From Nostoc sphaeroides (GTDB lineage: Bacteria > Cyanobacteriota > Cyanobacteriia > Cyanobacteriales > Nostocaceae): DNA of 64,000 bases. How positions within the stretch are numbered: position 1 is the stretch's first letter; each line of letters opens with the position of its first letter. Below the pieces are notes generated by a model, which saw only the letters and a program-made list of their open reading frames with translations, ran no database searches and was not told the DNA's origin. The stretch lies in the NCBI RefSeq assembly GCF_003443655.1, contig NZ_CP031941.1:3284501-3348500 (forward strand). Reading direction: 5' to 3'. The position numbers and the translations under genes are program-made. Shown piece by piece: positions 44,338 to 54,590 of the stretch.

Positions 44338-46566
44338 TTATTTTTTTGCAAGTCGCTGAAACTCTTTTGCCAACTTTGTTGGTTTAAAATATTCATGATC
44401 GTGATATAAATAACTACTAGATTCATTTTTATCAATGATTCCATTCACGACTAAGCCTAGTACGTTGTAATTGGATCTTTCTAACATCTCTTGAGCAGCG
44501 TTAGCACTGTTAGAATCAATTACCCCAGGTCGAGCCACTAACAAAATCCCGTCAGTCATTTGGCTTAAAGTCAAAGCATCGGCTGCCAAAAGGAGGGGAG
44601 GAGCATCAATAATTACAAAATCATAGTGATGTTGAGATGAGAAATTTTCAATTAATGATGCCATGCGTTTTGAGTCAAGCAAAGCAAGTGGGTTGGGAGG
44701 TCTAACCCCAGCAGTTAAGACATCAAGATTATCCATTACCTTAGATACACTAACGTCAAATTCAGCCTGACCGACAAGAACCTCACTCAAACCAACTGCA
44801 TTGGTTAGCTGCCAAAGATGATGCTGAGAAGGAACTCGCATATCTGCATCAATTAGTAAAACTTTACGCCCTAGTTGAGCGATCGCTGCTGCCAAATTAG
44901 CCGAAACTGTAGACTTGCCTTCTTTAGGAACTGCGCTAGTTACCACAATAGTTTTGAGTACTTTATCTGAACTCAGGAATTTCAGATTTGCTTGAATCAT
45001 TCGGTACATTTCGCTAGTTAAAGAGTAAGGCGTATCTCTGACAGCAATTTTTTGAGTTATTGATTCTAAATTTGAATGACGGGAGCGAACCTTTTTAACA
45101 GACAAAGGAACAATTCCCAGTAATGTATATCTAAATATATCTCTGACTTCCTTAAGTGTTTTTAAGGATCTATCTCTCATGCTTAAAAAGAGAACAGCTG
45201 TAGTAGCCAAAAATAAACCGAACATCACTCCTAGCAATAGAACGATAATTTTTTTGCCTGTTACTGGCTTATTTGGCACTAAAGCTGGAACAATAATCCG
45301 CGAACTCGCTGTATTTGTATTCTCAACTAACTGTAATTCTTGAACTTTTTTCAAAAGAGTTTGATATGTCGATTCTGCAACTTCAACTTTCCGTTCTAAT
45401 TCCCGCTGATTTTGTGCTAACTGGGGTATGATTTTCACTCGCTGCTCGTAGGCTAAACGGGAATTAGACAGAGAGGAGAGTCTTTTAGCTAAACCAAAGC
45501 GCTGTACTTCTGACTGCAAAAAACTTTGGATCAGGTTTTGTCTGAGTTCTCCAATCTGCAATAGGTTCTGCGGAATTTGTGTTTGATTACCAACAGTCTG
45601 CCCAATTTGCTGTTGCAGGAGGGATTTTAAGCTAGCTTTCTTTGCTTCTAAGTTAATAATTACGGGGTTGTCATCTAGAAAACGGCTACGCTCAACTGCT
45701 AGCTGTCGATCGGTATCTTGAAGTTGTGTAAGAACTCCCTGCACTGCTGGCGACTGACTAAGGGCACTCACAGCGATCGCTTCCTGAGAATTTAGCTCTA
45801 CTTTCTGGCGCAGTTCATTGGTTTGGGCGTTTACCTCATCCAGTTGAGCCTGAACAGTATTCATCTCACTGTCTAGATTTCCAATAGTTGCAACGGCTGA
45901 CTTTGTCTCCTCTGATAGATCTGCTATCTGATGCTTCTGTTTAAATATACGTAGCGCTACTTCTGCATTATTAACAGCCTGTTGAGTTTTAGGAAGCTGC
46001 TTGGCAATAAATTGACGAGTTGCTGCTGCCTCAGAGCGATTTGTCAAAATATCATTTTCTAAATAAAGATTCATGATTGTGTTGACCACATCCGCCGATT
46101 GCTTGGGGTCACGGCTGGTATAGCTAATTCGCAATACATCTGTGCCGTTAACAATTTTCATGATCACGGCTTTCCGTAGCTTCTCTACCTCTATAGGTTT
46201 ACCTTCGTCGTCTTTAAGCCCTAGTTTATCTATTGTTCGCTGCAATAGAGTAGGTGAAGAAATAACTTCTATTTGAGTGTTTATAGGATTTTGAGTTGCT
46301 AGTAGGGATTTTAAATCTCCTGCATCTCCTCCTTCAGTGTTAGTTGGCAAAAGATTGGAGCCTACTACTTTAAAAGAAGGAATTCTAAATAACAGTTTTC
46401 CTTCGGCTTCATAGGATGGCTTCATAAATTGTGTAGCTATAGCACTGAGCATAACTGTAGCTGCAAATATCGCAGTAGCAGGTAGCCACCATCGTTTTAA
46501 TATCAATAAGTAACGACCAAGGTCTAAATCGATAGATTCTCTAGATTCCATAGATTTTTCTGACAT
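44338..46566 (-). CDS. Wzc-type polysaccharide co-polymerase with tyrosine autokinase domain
   Basis: 742 residues. N-terminal Wzz domain with a membrane segment (WLPATAIFAATVMLSAIATQF, near 30-50), long periplasmic coiled coil (about 160-410), second membrane segment near 435-460 (IIVLLLGVMFGLFLATTAVLF), then a cytoplasmic BY-kinase domain. Walker A SAVPKEGKST (near 547), Walker A' VLLIDADMR and Walker B FVIIDAPP. A C-terminal Tyr-containing tail (SSYLYHDHEYF) is the probable autophosphorylation cluster. It controls chain length and export in Wzx/Wzy systems. Confidence 0.93.
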   Translation of the reverse strand: MSEKSMESRESIDLDLGRYLLILKRWWLPATAIFAATVMLSAIATQFMKPSYEAEGKLLFRIPSFKVVGSNLLPTNTEGGDAGDLKSLLATQNPINTQIEVISSPTLLQRTIDKLGLKDDEGKPIEVEKLRKAVIMKIVNGTDVLRISYTSRDPKQSADVVNTIMNLYLENDILTNRSEAAATRQFIAKQLPKTQQAVNNAEVALRIFKQKHQIADLSEETKSAVATIGNLDSEMNTVQAQLDEVNAQTNELRQKVELNSQEAIAVSALSQSPAVQGVLTQLQDTDRQLAVERSRFLDDNPVIINLEAKKASLKSLLQQQIGQTVGNQTQIPQNLLQIGELRQNLIQSFLQSEVQRFGLAKRLSSLSNSRLAYEQRVKIIPQLAQNQRELERKVEVAESTYQTLLKKVQELQLVENTNTASSRIIVPALVPNKPVTGKKIIVLLLGVMFGLFLATTAVLFLSMRDRSLKTLKEVRDIFRYTLLGIVPLSVKKVRSRHSNLESITQKIAVRDTPYSLTSEMYRMIQANLKFLSSDKVLKTIVVTSAVPKEGKSTVSANLAAAIAQLGRKVLLIDADMRVPSQHHLWQLTNAVGLSEVLVGQAEFDVSVSKVMDNLDVLTAGVRPPNPLALLDSKRMASLIENFSSQHHYDFVIIDAPPLLLAADALTLSQMTDGILLVARPGVIDSNSANAAQEMLERSNYNVLGLVVNGIIDKNESSSYLYHDHEYFKPTKLAKEFQRLAKK

Positions 46567-47095
46567 AAATCTTCAAAAGTACAGGTTTTAAGCAAGAAAC
46601 TAAAAATTGACTTAACTTAAGAGAATGCACAAACCACTGCAATTGACAAGACTGATCTATTTGACAATATGACAATAGTATAGACTATCTCAGTTACAAA
46701 TTTAGTTTACATCTGAAATTTAAAGTGATTACTAGTTTTGCCAAATCTTATCATAAGACTCTAACAGTTTCGGAGCTTGATATTGCCACTCAACTATCTT
46801 CTCCATTCTGCGTCGCCCTTCGGCTTCTATCTCAGAAGATAATCAATTTTCTCTGGTTCGACCATGACAGTTTCTCCTAACCTAAAATACCACTCTGCTG
46901 GAGTCAGCTAGAACTTAATGTGAGAATCTAATCTTGAGACTATTAGTTTCACCATTGTGTAATTGTTAAATACTTGGTCTTTCTTTGATTAATATATGAA
47001 CAAAAAAATAACAAGTTCAGGTTTGATTAATTTTACCAGATTCAAAATGCTGCCTAGCCTTCTCCTGATATGGAGTAAGCTTATTGATTTTCTTT
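46567..47095. other. Intergenic region within the polysaccharide cluster
   Basis: About 530 bases, no gene. AT-rich upstream region of the Wzc-type gene. No recognised regulatory site. Confidence 0.45.
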
Positions 47096-48319
47096 TTACA
47101 GATTTGCACGTGTAGAAAGTTTGCTTGATAATATTGCTGATACATAAAGTGTCCATTCCAGACTATTTGGCTCTAAGAATGTAGTTTCAGTTAGATTTGA
47201 AAGAATAGTATAGGTAAAATAAACTAAGAGCCATAAATTTTGAGATGTTTGATTCCACCGGATTAAATATACCGCTCTTAATAAATTAATAACGAACCCA
47301 ATTCCAAAAACAATAAGTCCTAATAGACCCAACTCTAGCCAGAGATCCAGAAAACCATTGTGAGCATTAGGAGCTTTCCATTGTACCGTTTGTACAATAA
47401 GAGAAGACTCACTACTATTCTCCCAGAATGCTCCATAGCCATATCCTAGCCACGGCCTTTTCGCAATCATCTGCAACACAGCAGGCCATAGTTCTGCACG
47501 TCCAGTGAGTGTTGTGTCCTTACCTACTGTGCCTAGAATTGTATCAGCGTGTGAGACAAACAAAGTATAGAAAGCTATACCAAATGTTGCCAGGAACGTG
47601 ACCACAGGTATCATTACTTTATACTTTAAATTTAAAATTCGATAATATATAAGAAAAGCAGCCGTAATAATTATAAAGTTACCTAGAGATGTTGTGGATT
47701 TTGATAATAATACAAGTAACCCAGAAACAACATAGCCAAACCATAAAATCCAGCGATTTTTTCGAGTAGTCATGGCAAGGAAGAAAAATATTGCTCCACT
47801 AAGCAAAAATCTCATGCCAAGAACATTCTTCTGGTGGTATATTCCTCGCCAAGCTGTTGAATCTCCAGCGCTTCCTATAGCGTACTGTGGAAATATTACA
47901 GCAAATAAAATACACATAAATGCTGAGATCCCAAGCATGTATGCACATAACTTCAGTTGTTCTTTTAAGGTATAGCGTGAGGCTAAATAAACCCCAAAGA
48001 ACATTGTTCCTGCCAGACCTAAAATACGACGTAGAGTAGTATCTGAATCTAAAGACCAAAAGCTAGAAAGTATACAAACTCCGAGCAATATCCAAATAAA
48101 TTTATCTTTACTAAAGACGTAACTAGCCTTCTTCCAACGTAGAGTAATTAAGGAAAGGCCAACTATATACGTACAAGTGAAAAGCAATCGCGCTATGAGT
48201 CTATCACCTTCTTTGAGGGTAAAGCCATTGGTCATCAACGGTTCTAGTGGAGTTCCTGAATAGATCATCAAACAAATTATTGTAACTATTTCTTCGGCGG
48301 AAATTAAAAATTTTCTCAT
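47096..48319 (-). CDS. O-antigen ligase / Wzy-type polymerase family protein
   Basis: 407 residues with ten to twelve hydrophobic segments. The large extracytoplasmic loop carries GRAELWPAVLQMIAKRPWLG and AHNGFLDLWLELGLLG, the diagnostic O-antigen ligase/Wzy motifs. Expected to join repeat units on the periplasmic side of the inner membrane. Same strand as the other glycan-assembly genes. Whether it polymerises or ligates cannot be told from sequence; in this locus polymerase is more likely. Confidence 0.87.
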   Translation of the reverse strand: MRKFLISAEEIVTIICLMIYSGTPLEPLMTNGFTLKEGDRLIARLLFTCTYIVGLSLITLRWKKASYVFSKDKFIWILLGVCILSSFWSLDSDTTLRRILGLAGTMFFGVYLASRYTLKEQLKLCAYMLGISAFMCILFAVIFPQYAIGSAGDSTAWRGIYHQKNVLGMRFLLSGAIFFFLAMTTRKNRWILWFGYVVSGLLVLLSKSTTSLGNFIIITAAFLIYYRILNLKYKVMIPVVTFLATFGIAFYTLFVSHADTILGTVGKDTTLTGRAELWPAVLQMIAKRPWLGYGYGAFWENSSESSLIVQTVQWKAPNAHNGFLDLWLELGLLGLIVFGIGFVINLLRAVYLIRWNQTSQNLWLLVYFTYTILSNLTETTFLEPNSLEWTLYVSAILSSKLSTRANL

Positions 48320-48634
48320 TTTTTATCAATTGTATATATATTAAACAAGTTACAAAATTGTGATGACTACTCCTTCTGAATTTGAAAAAATGTTTTACTA
48401 TCTCTATTCACTCACTTTTGATGAAAGCGCTGTCTTTTTTGAATGGACATTTTTTCATTAAACCCGAAGACAGAAGTAACCTAAATTTAAACGCATATAA
48501 TTTAACTACAGAAGTTTTGTACCTCGCGCTATGGCTAAAACTCGCTTTTTTTGTAGTCTTTAAATTCACGCTTCCAGGTTTTTTGTCATTCTTTTTATCT
48601 TCTGCCTTCTGCCTTTCTTTGTGTGAAGAACCTC
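48320..48634. other. Intergenic region
   Basis: About 315 bases. An open frame on the plus strand is present but its sequence is low-complexity and repeat-derived (TTCTTTTTATCTTCTGCCTT). No gene supported. Confidence 0.5.
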
Positions 48635-49633
48635 TTATTTTTTGAACTTATTGGTCAAAATAGAGCTAACTTTCTGCCTTAACTGCTGAGGGAACAGCCA
48701 CATAATTAAGTACAAGCATATATCAATTGGGCGGGGCTTGCCGCAGCGTATAGCTTCCCACAACAAAGGAAAAAAGGCTTTCCAATCACCTACTGAGGAC
48801 GCAGAAGGCGTGATCATTGTTGCAATGAAGCCTGAATAAGCCTTTGGTGTTACTAAATTGCGGGTAGCACGAATCCAATCCAAGGAATATTGCCAGTCGT
48901 TGATGTTGCTTAAGCGCTTAATTCCCATTTCTGAATGCCAGATCGCCATAGGCTCAGGCACAAACTCTACTCCTACACCTTCCATAGCAGTAACCCGAAG
49001 CAACCATTCCCAATCCTCATGTCTGTAAAATTTTTCTTCCAGAGGCATTTTTTGCATTAACTCTTTTTGTACGAAAATAGTTGAGGTTTGTATGCAGCCC
49101 TCTTCTTTAAAAAAGGAGTTACGTGCAAAAAGATATTCGCTTAGAGGTTCAGAGAGGTTAGGTAGCCTTGTCGGACGAATAAACTCACCTTTTGGAGTCT
49201 GGGAAATAAAACGACTGGCGACAACCGGAAAATCATAATGGGAATTGTTTGCTACTTCAAGTTGACGCTCCAATTTTTCTGGAAGCCATTCATCATCATC
49301 ATCTAAAAAGGCTATCCAAGTGCCTTTCGCTTCTCTCACACCAGCATTTCTAGCCCCTGATGGCCCAATATTTTTTGATAGTTCTATCACTCTCAATCTT
49401 GGCTCGGCTATCTGAGATAGTACATTGACTGTTTCCTGATCGGGTCCGTCTATTATTACAATCACTTCAATTGATTGTAGCGTTTGAGCTAATGCAGTTC
49501 TGACACCTCTGGCAACAATTTGTGGTCTATTGCGGGTAGGAATCACGACGCTGACTATTATTTGGTTACTTTCATTTAGCATTGCTAATTTTTTGCTTGT
49601 TGGTTTTGTTGCTTGAAGGGATTCAATATTCAT
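48635..49633 (-). CDS. Family 2 glycosyltransferase
   Basis: 332 residues, GT-A fold. Nucleotide-sugar binding starts with VSVVIPTRNRPQIVARGV; the metal-binding acidic motif is AFLDDDDEWLPEKL (near 110); an ED acidic site follows in RHEDWEWLLRV (near 205). Adds one sugar to the lipid-linked repeat unit. Donor and linkage unknown. Runs 56 bases after the flippase gene on the same strand. Confidence 0.92.
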   Translation of the reverse strand: MNIESLQATKPTSKKLAMLNESNQIIVSVVIPTRNRPQIVARGVRTALAQTLQSIEVIVIIDGPDQETVNVLSQIAEPRLRVIELSKNIGPSGARNAGVREAKGTWIAFLDDDDEWLPEKLERQLEVANNSHYDFPVVASRFISQTPKGEFIRPTRLPNLSEPLSEYLFARNSFFKEEGCIQTSTIFVQKELMQKMPLEEKFYRHEDWEWLLRVTAMEGVGVEFVPEPMAIWHSEMGIKRLSNINDWQYSLDWIRATRNLVTPKAYSGFIATMITPSASSVGDWKAFFPLLWEAIRCGKPRPIDICLYLIMWLFPQQLRQKVSSILTNKFKK

Positions 49634-49689
49634 GGCTTTGGTTATCTTAAATTATGCAAAATTTACTGTTTTATAAGCAGGGTGAGTCA

Positions 49690-51132
49690 TTAAAAGTTCA
49701 TCCTTATTTTTACAATTTTTTCCCTGACAACATTAATTCCGCCTAAAGCATGAATACTCAGAAAAATAATAAATAAAATATAGAAGGGAATTGCAATAAT
49801 CAAAGTGAATAAAAAGTCTAAATTTATTTTTTTTAAAATTAAGAATACAATTAGCATCAAAGTGCTTATGATAAGAGGACGGCGAATAACTCGCCATAAT
49901 TTTAATGGAAATAGGAGAGTATAAGTGAAGTAAACATACTGGCTAAATGCAAGAGTAGTCATTAGCAATGCCATTATACCTGCACCTACTAACTGATATC
50001 GCGAAACTAATACTACACCTGCCAAGCTTCCTAATGTAGTTGTAATAACCACTTCACGCAGGTTTACCATCTCAAAATGATTGGCTACAAGTAGAGAGCA
50101 TAGTGTGCGTGTGAAGGGCAGTATAATCAGTGATATAGCACTTATACTAAGAGCTAAACTTCCTTGAGCAAAGCTAGAACCATAAATAAAAATCAGTAAG
50201 TCTTTACCAAAAAATAACAATCCAAGGAATAAGGGTAATCCCATAAATAGTAAAATTTCAATAAAGCTTTCAGCTATCTTCTGCTGCTTTTCTCGTCCTT
50301 GATCTATTACTTTTGAGAGTCTCGGAAACATTGCTACAGTTATACTGTTGGCAATAATTAAATATGGTTGTAGCAGTTGAACTATTGCACCAAAAAGACC
50401 TACTAAAAACTCATTTCCTAACAATGAAAGAATCAGTATTTCAATTCTACTACTGACTACAGCTATTGCTTCAATAGCAAAAAATGTCCGCGCACTTTTA
50501 ATTGTAGTCCATATAAAATGTTTATCAATCTGCCATTCTATTTTGACGAACTGTGCGATCAGAATCCATTCAATTATCAGAATTAATGTTTCCGAGAAAA
50601 ATAGTATCGCTCCCAGAGATTCAATTCCATACTTCAGTTGCATCGCCCAGATCATTATTATTAGGCGTAGTACATACACTGGGACTGTAGCGATCGCAAT
50701 CAAATGCATCTTTTCTTTAGCTTGGAAAATTGCCTCTGTTACGTTGGAAAGAGCAAAGGGAATGATCGTTAAGCCCATTATGTAGCAAGTAGTCGAGGTT
50801 TTGGAACTATAGGGAAGTAAAAATACTACAATCACCAACGCCCCATAAGTAAGCAAACTAAATATTAATTGCAGCCAAGTACCACTCATCAAATAAATTG
50901 ATGTTTTTTGTGGTTCACGGGCTAGTTCTCTTGTAAATAATATCTTTAGTCCTTGTGAAGCAATGCCCACAAAGATAAAGTAGTAGGTATAGGCTAGTAG
51001 ATACTGGCCTATAGCTTCAGCTCCTAGATTACGAGCAATAGCAGCGGTTAATACAAAAGCTGTTATGCTTTGCGCTAACCGATTGGCTATCATTGAGAGG
51101 GAATTACTTATGAATTTGTACTTTTCTACCAT
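49690..51132 (-). CDS. Oligosaccharide flippase (Wzx-like)
   Basis: 480 residues with about 12-14 membrane segments. The N-terminal IANRLAQSITAFVLTAAIARNLGAEAIGQYLLA pattern is typical of the PST/MOP polysaccharide transporter family. Flips lipid-linked units across the inner membrane. AT-rich, as usual for such genes. Partner of the Wzy-type and Wzc-type proteins here. Confidence 0.9.
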   Translation of the reverse strand: MVEKYKFISNSLSMIANRLAQSITAFVLTAAIARNLGAEAIGQYLLAYTYYFIFVGIASQGLKILFTRELAREPQKTSIYLMSGTWLQLIFSLLTYGALVIVVFLLPYSSKTSTTCYIMGLTIIPFALSNVTEAIFQAKEKMHLIAIATVPVYVLRLIIMIWAMQLKYGIESLGAILFFSETLILIIEWILIAQFVKIEWQIDKHFIWTTIKSARTFFAIEAIAVVSSRIEILILSLLGNEFLVGLFGAIVQLLQPYLIIANSITVAMFPRLSKVIDQGREKQQKIAESFIEILLFMGLPLFLGLLFFGKDLLIFIYGSSFAQGSLALSISAISLIILPFTRTLCSLLVANHFEMVNLREVVITTTLGSLAGVVLVSRYQLVGAGIMALLMTTLAFSQYVYFTYTLLFPLKLWRVIRRPLIISTLMLIVFLILKKINLDFLFTLIIAIPFYILFIIFLSIHALGGINVVREKIVKIRMNF

Positions 51133-51531
51133 TCTTAAATTATTAATTCACCTTAATTCACTCATTTTGAATTGCCAATACCTGTATATCTCATAACTGG
51201 ACTTTTTTTGGGATATATCGTTAGAACCTTTTCTAGCTTTTCCATACATACCAGTCAAAGCATAAAATGCATTTTCATTACATTTTTGTTTGCTTTCGAT
51301 AATCGCACGCTTGAGCGTGCTACTCAGTGCCAAAATTTCCGTTATATTAACAAAAACAAAGACTCTGAGTAGTAAATGGAAGACTTTTTATTGCCCTTAA
51401 GTAGGTAGTTAATCACTCAGCAAAGTAGAAAATTTAAATTTAATGCGTGAGAAACAGAAACTCTACTGAAAACTGCAATAATTATATCAATATGTAAATA
51501 CTATAATTATTGCTGTCCGTGATGATTTTGC
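51133..51531. other. Intergenic region
   Basis: About 400 bases, AT-rich, between flippase and sugar transferase genes on the same strand. No gene or strong terminator recognised. Confidence 0.45.
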
Positions 51532-52986
51532 TTAGTAAGCACCTTCTTTTTTCAAAACTACCATAACTGTTTTGAGGAGAATTTCAAAGTCTAAGCGAAG
51601 CGACCAATTTTCGATGTAGTTAAGATCAAGATTTATCACTTGTTCAAAATCTAAAATATCCGAGCGACCTGAGACTTGCCAAAGACCTGTAATACCAGGT
51701 AAAACTTCATGGCGAATAAAATGATGTTCAGAAAACTTATCTACATCTCTAGTAGGTAAAGGGCGAGGTCCTACTATACTCATTTCTCCAAAGATAACGT
51801 TAAAAAGTTGAGGTAATTCGTCTAAGCTGTAACGTCGAAGGAATTTTCCAACACGGGTAATGCGAGGATCGTCTTTAATTTTAAAGATAATCCCATCTTT
51901 CGTTTCATTTAATGCTTCTAATTCTTTCTGGAATTTTTCTGCATCAGACCTCATAGTTCTGAATTTCCATACTTTAAACTGTTGCCCATGTAAACCTATG
52001 CGGGTTTGTCTGTAAAATACTGTGCCGGGAGAGTCCAGTTTTATAGCTATAGCTATAGCTATATAAATAGGGAATGATAACATTACAAATAAAGTCGCAA
52101 ACAAAAAATCAGAACTGCGCTTTATCCAAAAATCTTTCCCTGTAATTATCGGACAATCCAAACTCAGACAAGGCATTCCTCCTATTTTATTAAATTCTAT
52201 GTTTTTATAAATTGGTTTTAATTCCATCGGTAAGATATGTACTTGGATGCCCGATGCTTGAAATAACCAGCATAAAAACATTCTATTTTTTAGAGCATCC
52301 CAAGATATAAAAACTTCTGTTACACCTAATTCATTGAGTTGATTCAATGTTTGTTGACGTTTATATCTATCTAATGAATTAGCATGAGCTGTTCCAGATA
52401 CAATATAATGCTTTTCTTTTTTTATAAAGCTAGCTATCTGCTCATGGTCTTGAGGATCGCAAATAATGAAGACAGAAGAACGAACTATTTTTTTCTGCTT
52501 ACGCAAGTATTCTAAGGTAATATTTATAGCGTACCTACCAGTACAAATAAATAATATACTTAGCAACCAAGATAATAATATTATTCTTGGGCGTGTAACA
52601 TCAATAACTGGCTTATATAAAAAGGAAATTAGGAGGATTAATCCATGAGCAAAAGTTAACGATTTTATAATATTGAGATAGTCATAGCGTTTTTGACCTT
52701 CTCGATAAATACCCTCGATAGCTAATGAGCCTATTTGAATGCCAATGGTTATTAAAATCGGCAAATAATGACTCTGTATATACGAAGTAAAATGCTCATC
52801 ATAAGATTGATATCCAGCTAAAACCCAAGCCAATAATAAAAGACTAGAGTCTACTAGAAATAATGTTGTTAATCTCAACCACCACGAACCCTTGCGTACC
52901 CTGGCAAATGAAGATGCACGTAAATCTAAAGGCACTTCACTGAATTTACTTGTTGTAATGCTTTGATTACTCATAGTTAGAAACAC
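51532..52986 (-). CDS. Polyprenyl-phosphate sugar-1-phosphate transferase (initiating enzyme)
   Basis: 484 residues of the WbaP/HepE-like class. Four to five N-terminal membrane segments, a nucleotide-binding-like central part, then the catalytic C-terminus: KRSSDFLFATLFVM, FYRQTRIGLHGQQFKVWKFRTM, SLDELPQLFNVIFGEMSIVG and GITGLWQVSGRS. Starts the lipid-linked repeat unit, so its specificity fixes the first sugar. First gene transcribed in the minus-strand group. A gene remnant and an insertion sequence lie beyond it. Confidence 0.93.
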   Translation of the reverse strand: MFLTMSNQSITTSKFSEVPLDLRASSFARVRKGSWWLRLTTLFLVDSSLLLLAWVLAGYQSYDEHFTSYIQSHYLPILITIGIQIGSLAIEGIYREGQKRYDYLNIIKSLTFAHGLILLISFLYKPVIDVTRPRIILLSWLLSILFICTGRYAINITLEYLRKQKKIVRSSVFIICDPQDHEQIASFIKKEKHYIVSGTAHANSLDRYKRQQTLNQLNELGVTEVFISWDALKNRMFLCWLFQASGIQVHILPMELKPIYKNIEFNKIGGMPCLSLDCPIITGKDFWIKRSSDFLFATLFVMLSFPIYIAIAIAIKLDSPGTVFYRQTRIGLHGQQFKVWKFRTMRSDAEKFQKELEALNETKDGIIFKIKDDPRITRVGKFLRRYSLDELPQLFNVIFGEMSIVGPRPLPTRDVDKFSEHHFIRHEVLPGITGLWQVSGRSDILDFEQVINLDLNYIENWSLRLDFEILLKTVMVVLKKEGAY

Positions 52987-53037
52987 CTGGTGTAGTTAAA
53001 ATTTGATGGAAAACTATTTTAAGACAAGTGGGGGATC

Positions 53038-53244
53038 TCACATTTTTCTTTCAAAGAAACCTGGACTTGATAGTCTACTAGTAACCATTTTCTTCGCACT
53101 AACTTTAAATTCTTGATCAAAAGCATCTTCCAAGGTGGGTTTTAGTGCAGTTACTACCCAGATCCTTAGCTTTTGGTACAGGGTAGAATCCGGTTTAGCC
53201 TGGAAATTTTGAGCTTTGATGCCAAAAAAGGGTTTTTTGGTGAG
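53038..53244 (-). pseudogene. C-terminal gene remnant, unidentified
   Basis: On the minus strand 68 codons are open from just after a TAA (53245-53247) to a TGA (53038-53040). The peptide (KPFFGIKAQNFQAKPDSTLY..., LKPTLEDAFDQEFKVSAKKM, SSPGFFERK) has a protein-like composition unlike spacer DNA. No start codon lies at its beginning; the first methionine comes about 17 codons before the stop. I do not recognise the family. Confidence 0.45.
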
Positions 53245-53680
53245 TTAACTTAATAGTTGAATAAAATTTCTGACGTAAATAATCAAGTAGGTCAGGTAAA
53301 AATATTAGGAAGGATTTTTAAGGTGCGTAACAGTTGAACTGAGTTACTACAGTTCCATTGCAGATTTCCACTTCTATGAGACAATGATATCTCTTCGGGA
53401 ATTACTGTAGCATGTTTAGCTAGACTAATTCAGCTTTGCTTAGAAGTTGTCTGTTTGTTTACGCATGATTACTGATTAACAAAACTTACACACATAACGT
53501 ATAACAAAATGCATCAAAAATTTGATTTTCGTTACAAAACTTTACATATCTTCCTATTGTGGTTGAGCTTGAGTGAGTTTTATGGGCATCTCTCGATAAT
53601 TGGTCATTATAATAAGTAATATCAACAGTGTTTGATATCTGTAAGTCCTGTCATATCTGCATTATAAACATTTTTACTTA

Positions 53681-54590
53681 GAGGCTATTTATAAAGTAAA
53701 TCTAAAGGAGACCCATCAGATAAAAAGCCAACGATAAAATACTGTTTGTACAGTATATTTACATAGGAAACAATGAGACGAAAGTCTTATTCTACAGACC
53801 TTAATGACTCAGAATGGGCAATTCTAGCTCCTTTGATTCCTCCAGCTAAATCCGGTGGACATCCTCGAACAACTGATATGCCAGAAGTATGTAACGCCAT
53901 CTACTACCACCTGAAAACGGGTTGTCAATGGGATATGCAACGAGCGAGACTTTGCTCCCAGTTCAACTGTTTACAACTACTATCGCAAATGGCAAAAACG
54001 AGGTATCTGGGAGCAAATGAATCATACTTTGCGTGACCAAGTTCGTCAAAAAATAGGAAAATCAACTCAACCCACTGCGATCGCCGCAGACAGCCAGTCG
54101 GTAAAAACGACTGAAAAAAGGGGGATGTGTACGGCTTTGATGGCGGTAAAAAGGTAAAAGGAAGAAAGCGGCAGACTTTAGTTGATAGCTTGGGATTGTT
54201 GTTGAAAGTGGTCGTAAGTGAAGCAAATGCCCCAGAACGAGTACTTGCTGCCTATGCTTTGATGGAACTGTTAGAGGAACGTCCAGAATTACTGGAAAAA
54301 GTTGAAGTTTTATGGGTTGATTCTGGCTATGACGGTGATAAATTTGCGCTTTGTGTCTGGTTGATGATTCAAGCTCATGTTGAGGTAATGCGGCGTACTG
54401 AGCAAGAATTTCAGGTTTTGCCCAAACGTTGGGTAGTAGAAAGAACATTTGGGTGGCTGAATCAGTACCGTCGTCTCAGTAAGGATTATGAACGTCTTCC
54501 AGAAATGAGTGAAGCTGCTATCTATGCTGTCATGACTCGTATCATGTTGCGTCGTCTTGTTGTCTAAAGATTTACTTTATAAATGCTCTC
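53681..54590 (+). mobile_element. IS5-family insertion sequence (910 bp), decayed
   Basis: Imperfect terminal inverted repeats begin GAGGCTATTTATAAAGTAAA (left) and GAGAGCATTTATAAAGTAAA (right, complement); both then read TCT. A TTA direct repeat flanks it (53678-53680 and 54591-54593), matching the TNA duplication of several IS5 subgroups. The length and the single transposase gene also fit IS5. Confidence 0.88.
53773..54567 (+). pseudogene. IS5-family transposase, frameshifted
   Basis: Segment 1 (53773 to about 53945) reads RRKSYSTDLNDSEWAILAPL...GCQWDM. A one-base gain then moves the frame to +2, which continues DFAPSSTVYNYYRKWQKR to about 54118. At a run of AAAAAAGGGGG the frame returns to the first and continues GFDGGKKVKGRKRQTLVDSL to the end, with WVVERTFGWLNQYRRLSKDYE (the DDE Glu region). 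The second shift lies in a slippery run and could be programmed; the first has no such signal, so the gene is probably dead. Confidence 0.87.

Noticed and set aside
48382..48645. 87-codon plus-strand frame between Wzy and glycosyltransferase genes
   Set aside because: Low-complexity Phe/Leu-rich translation of T-rich spacer and repeats.
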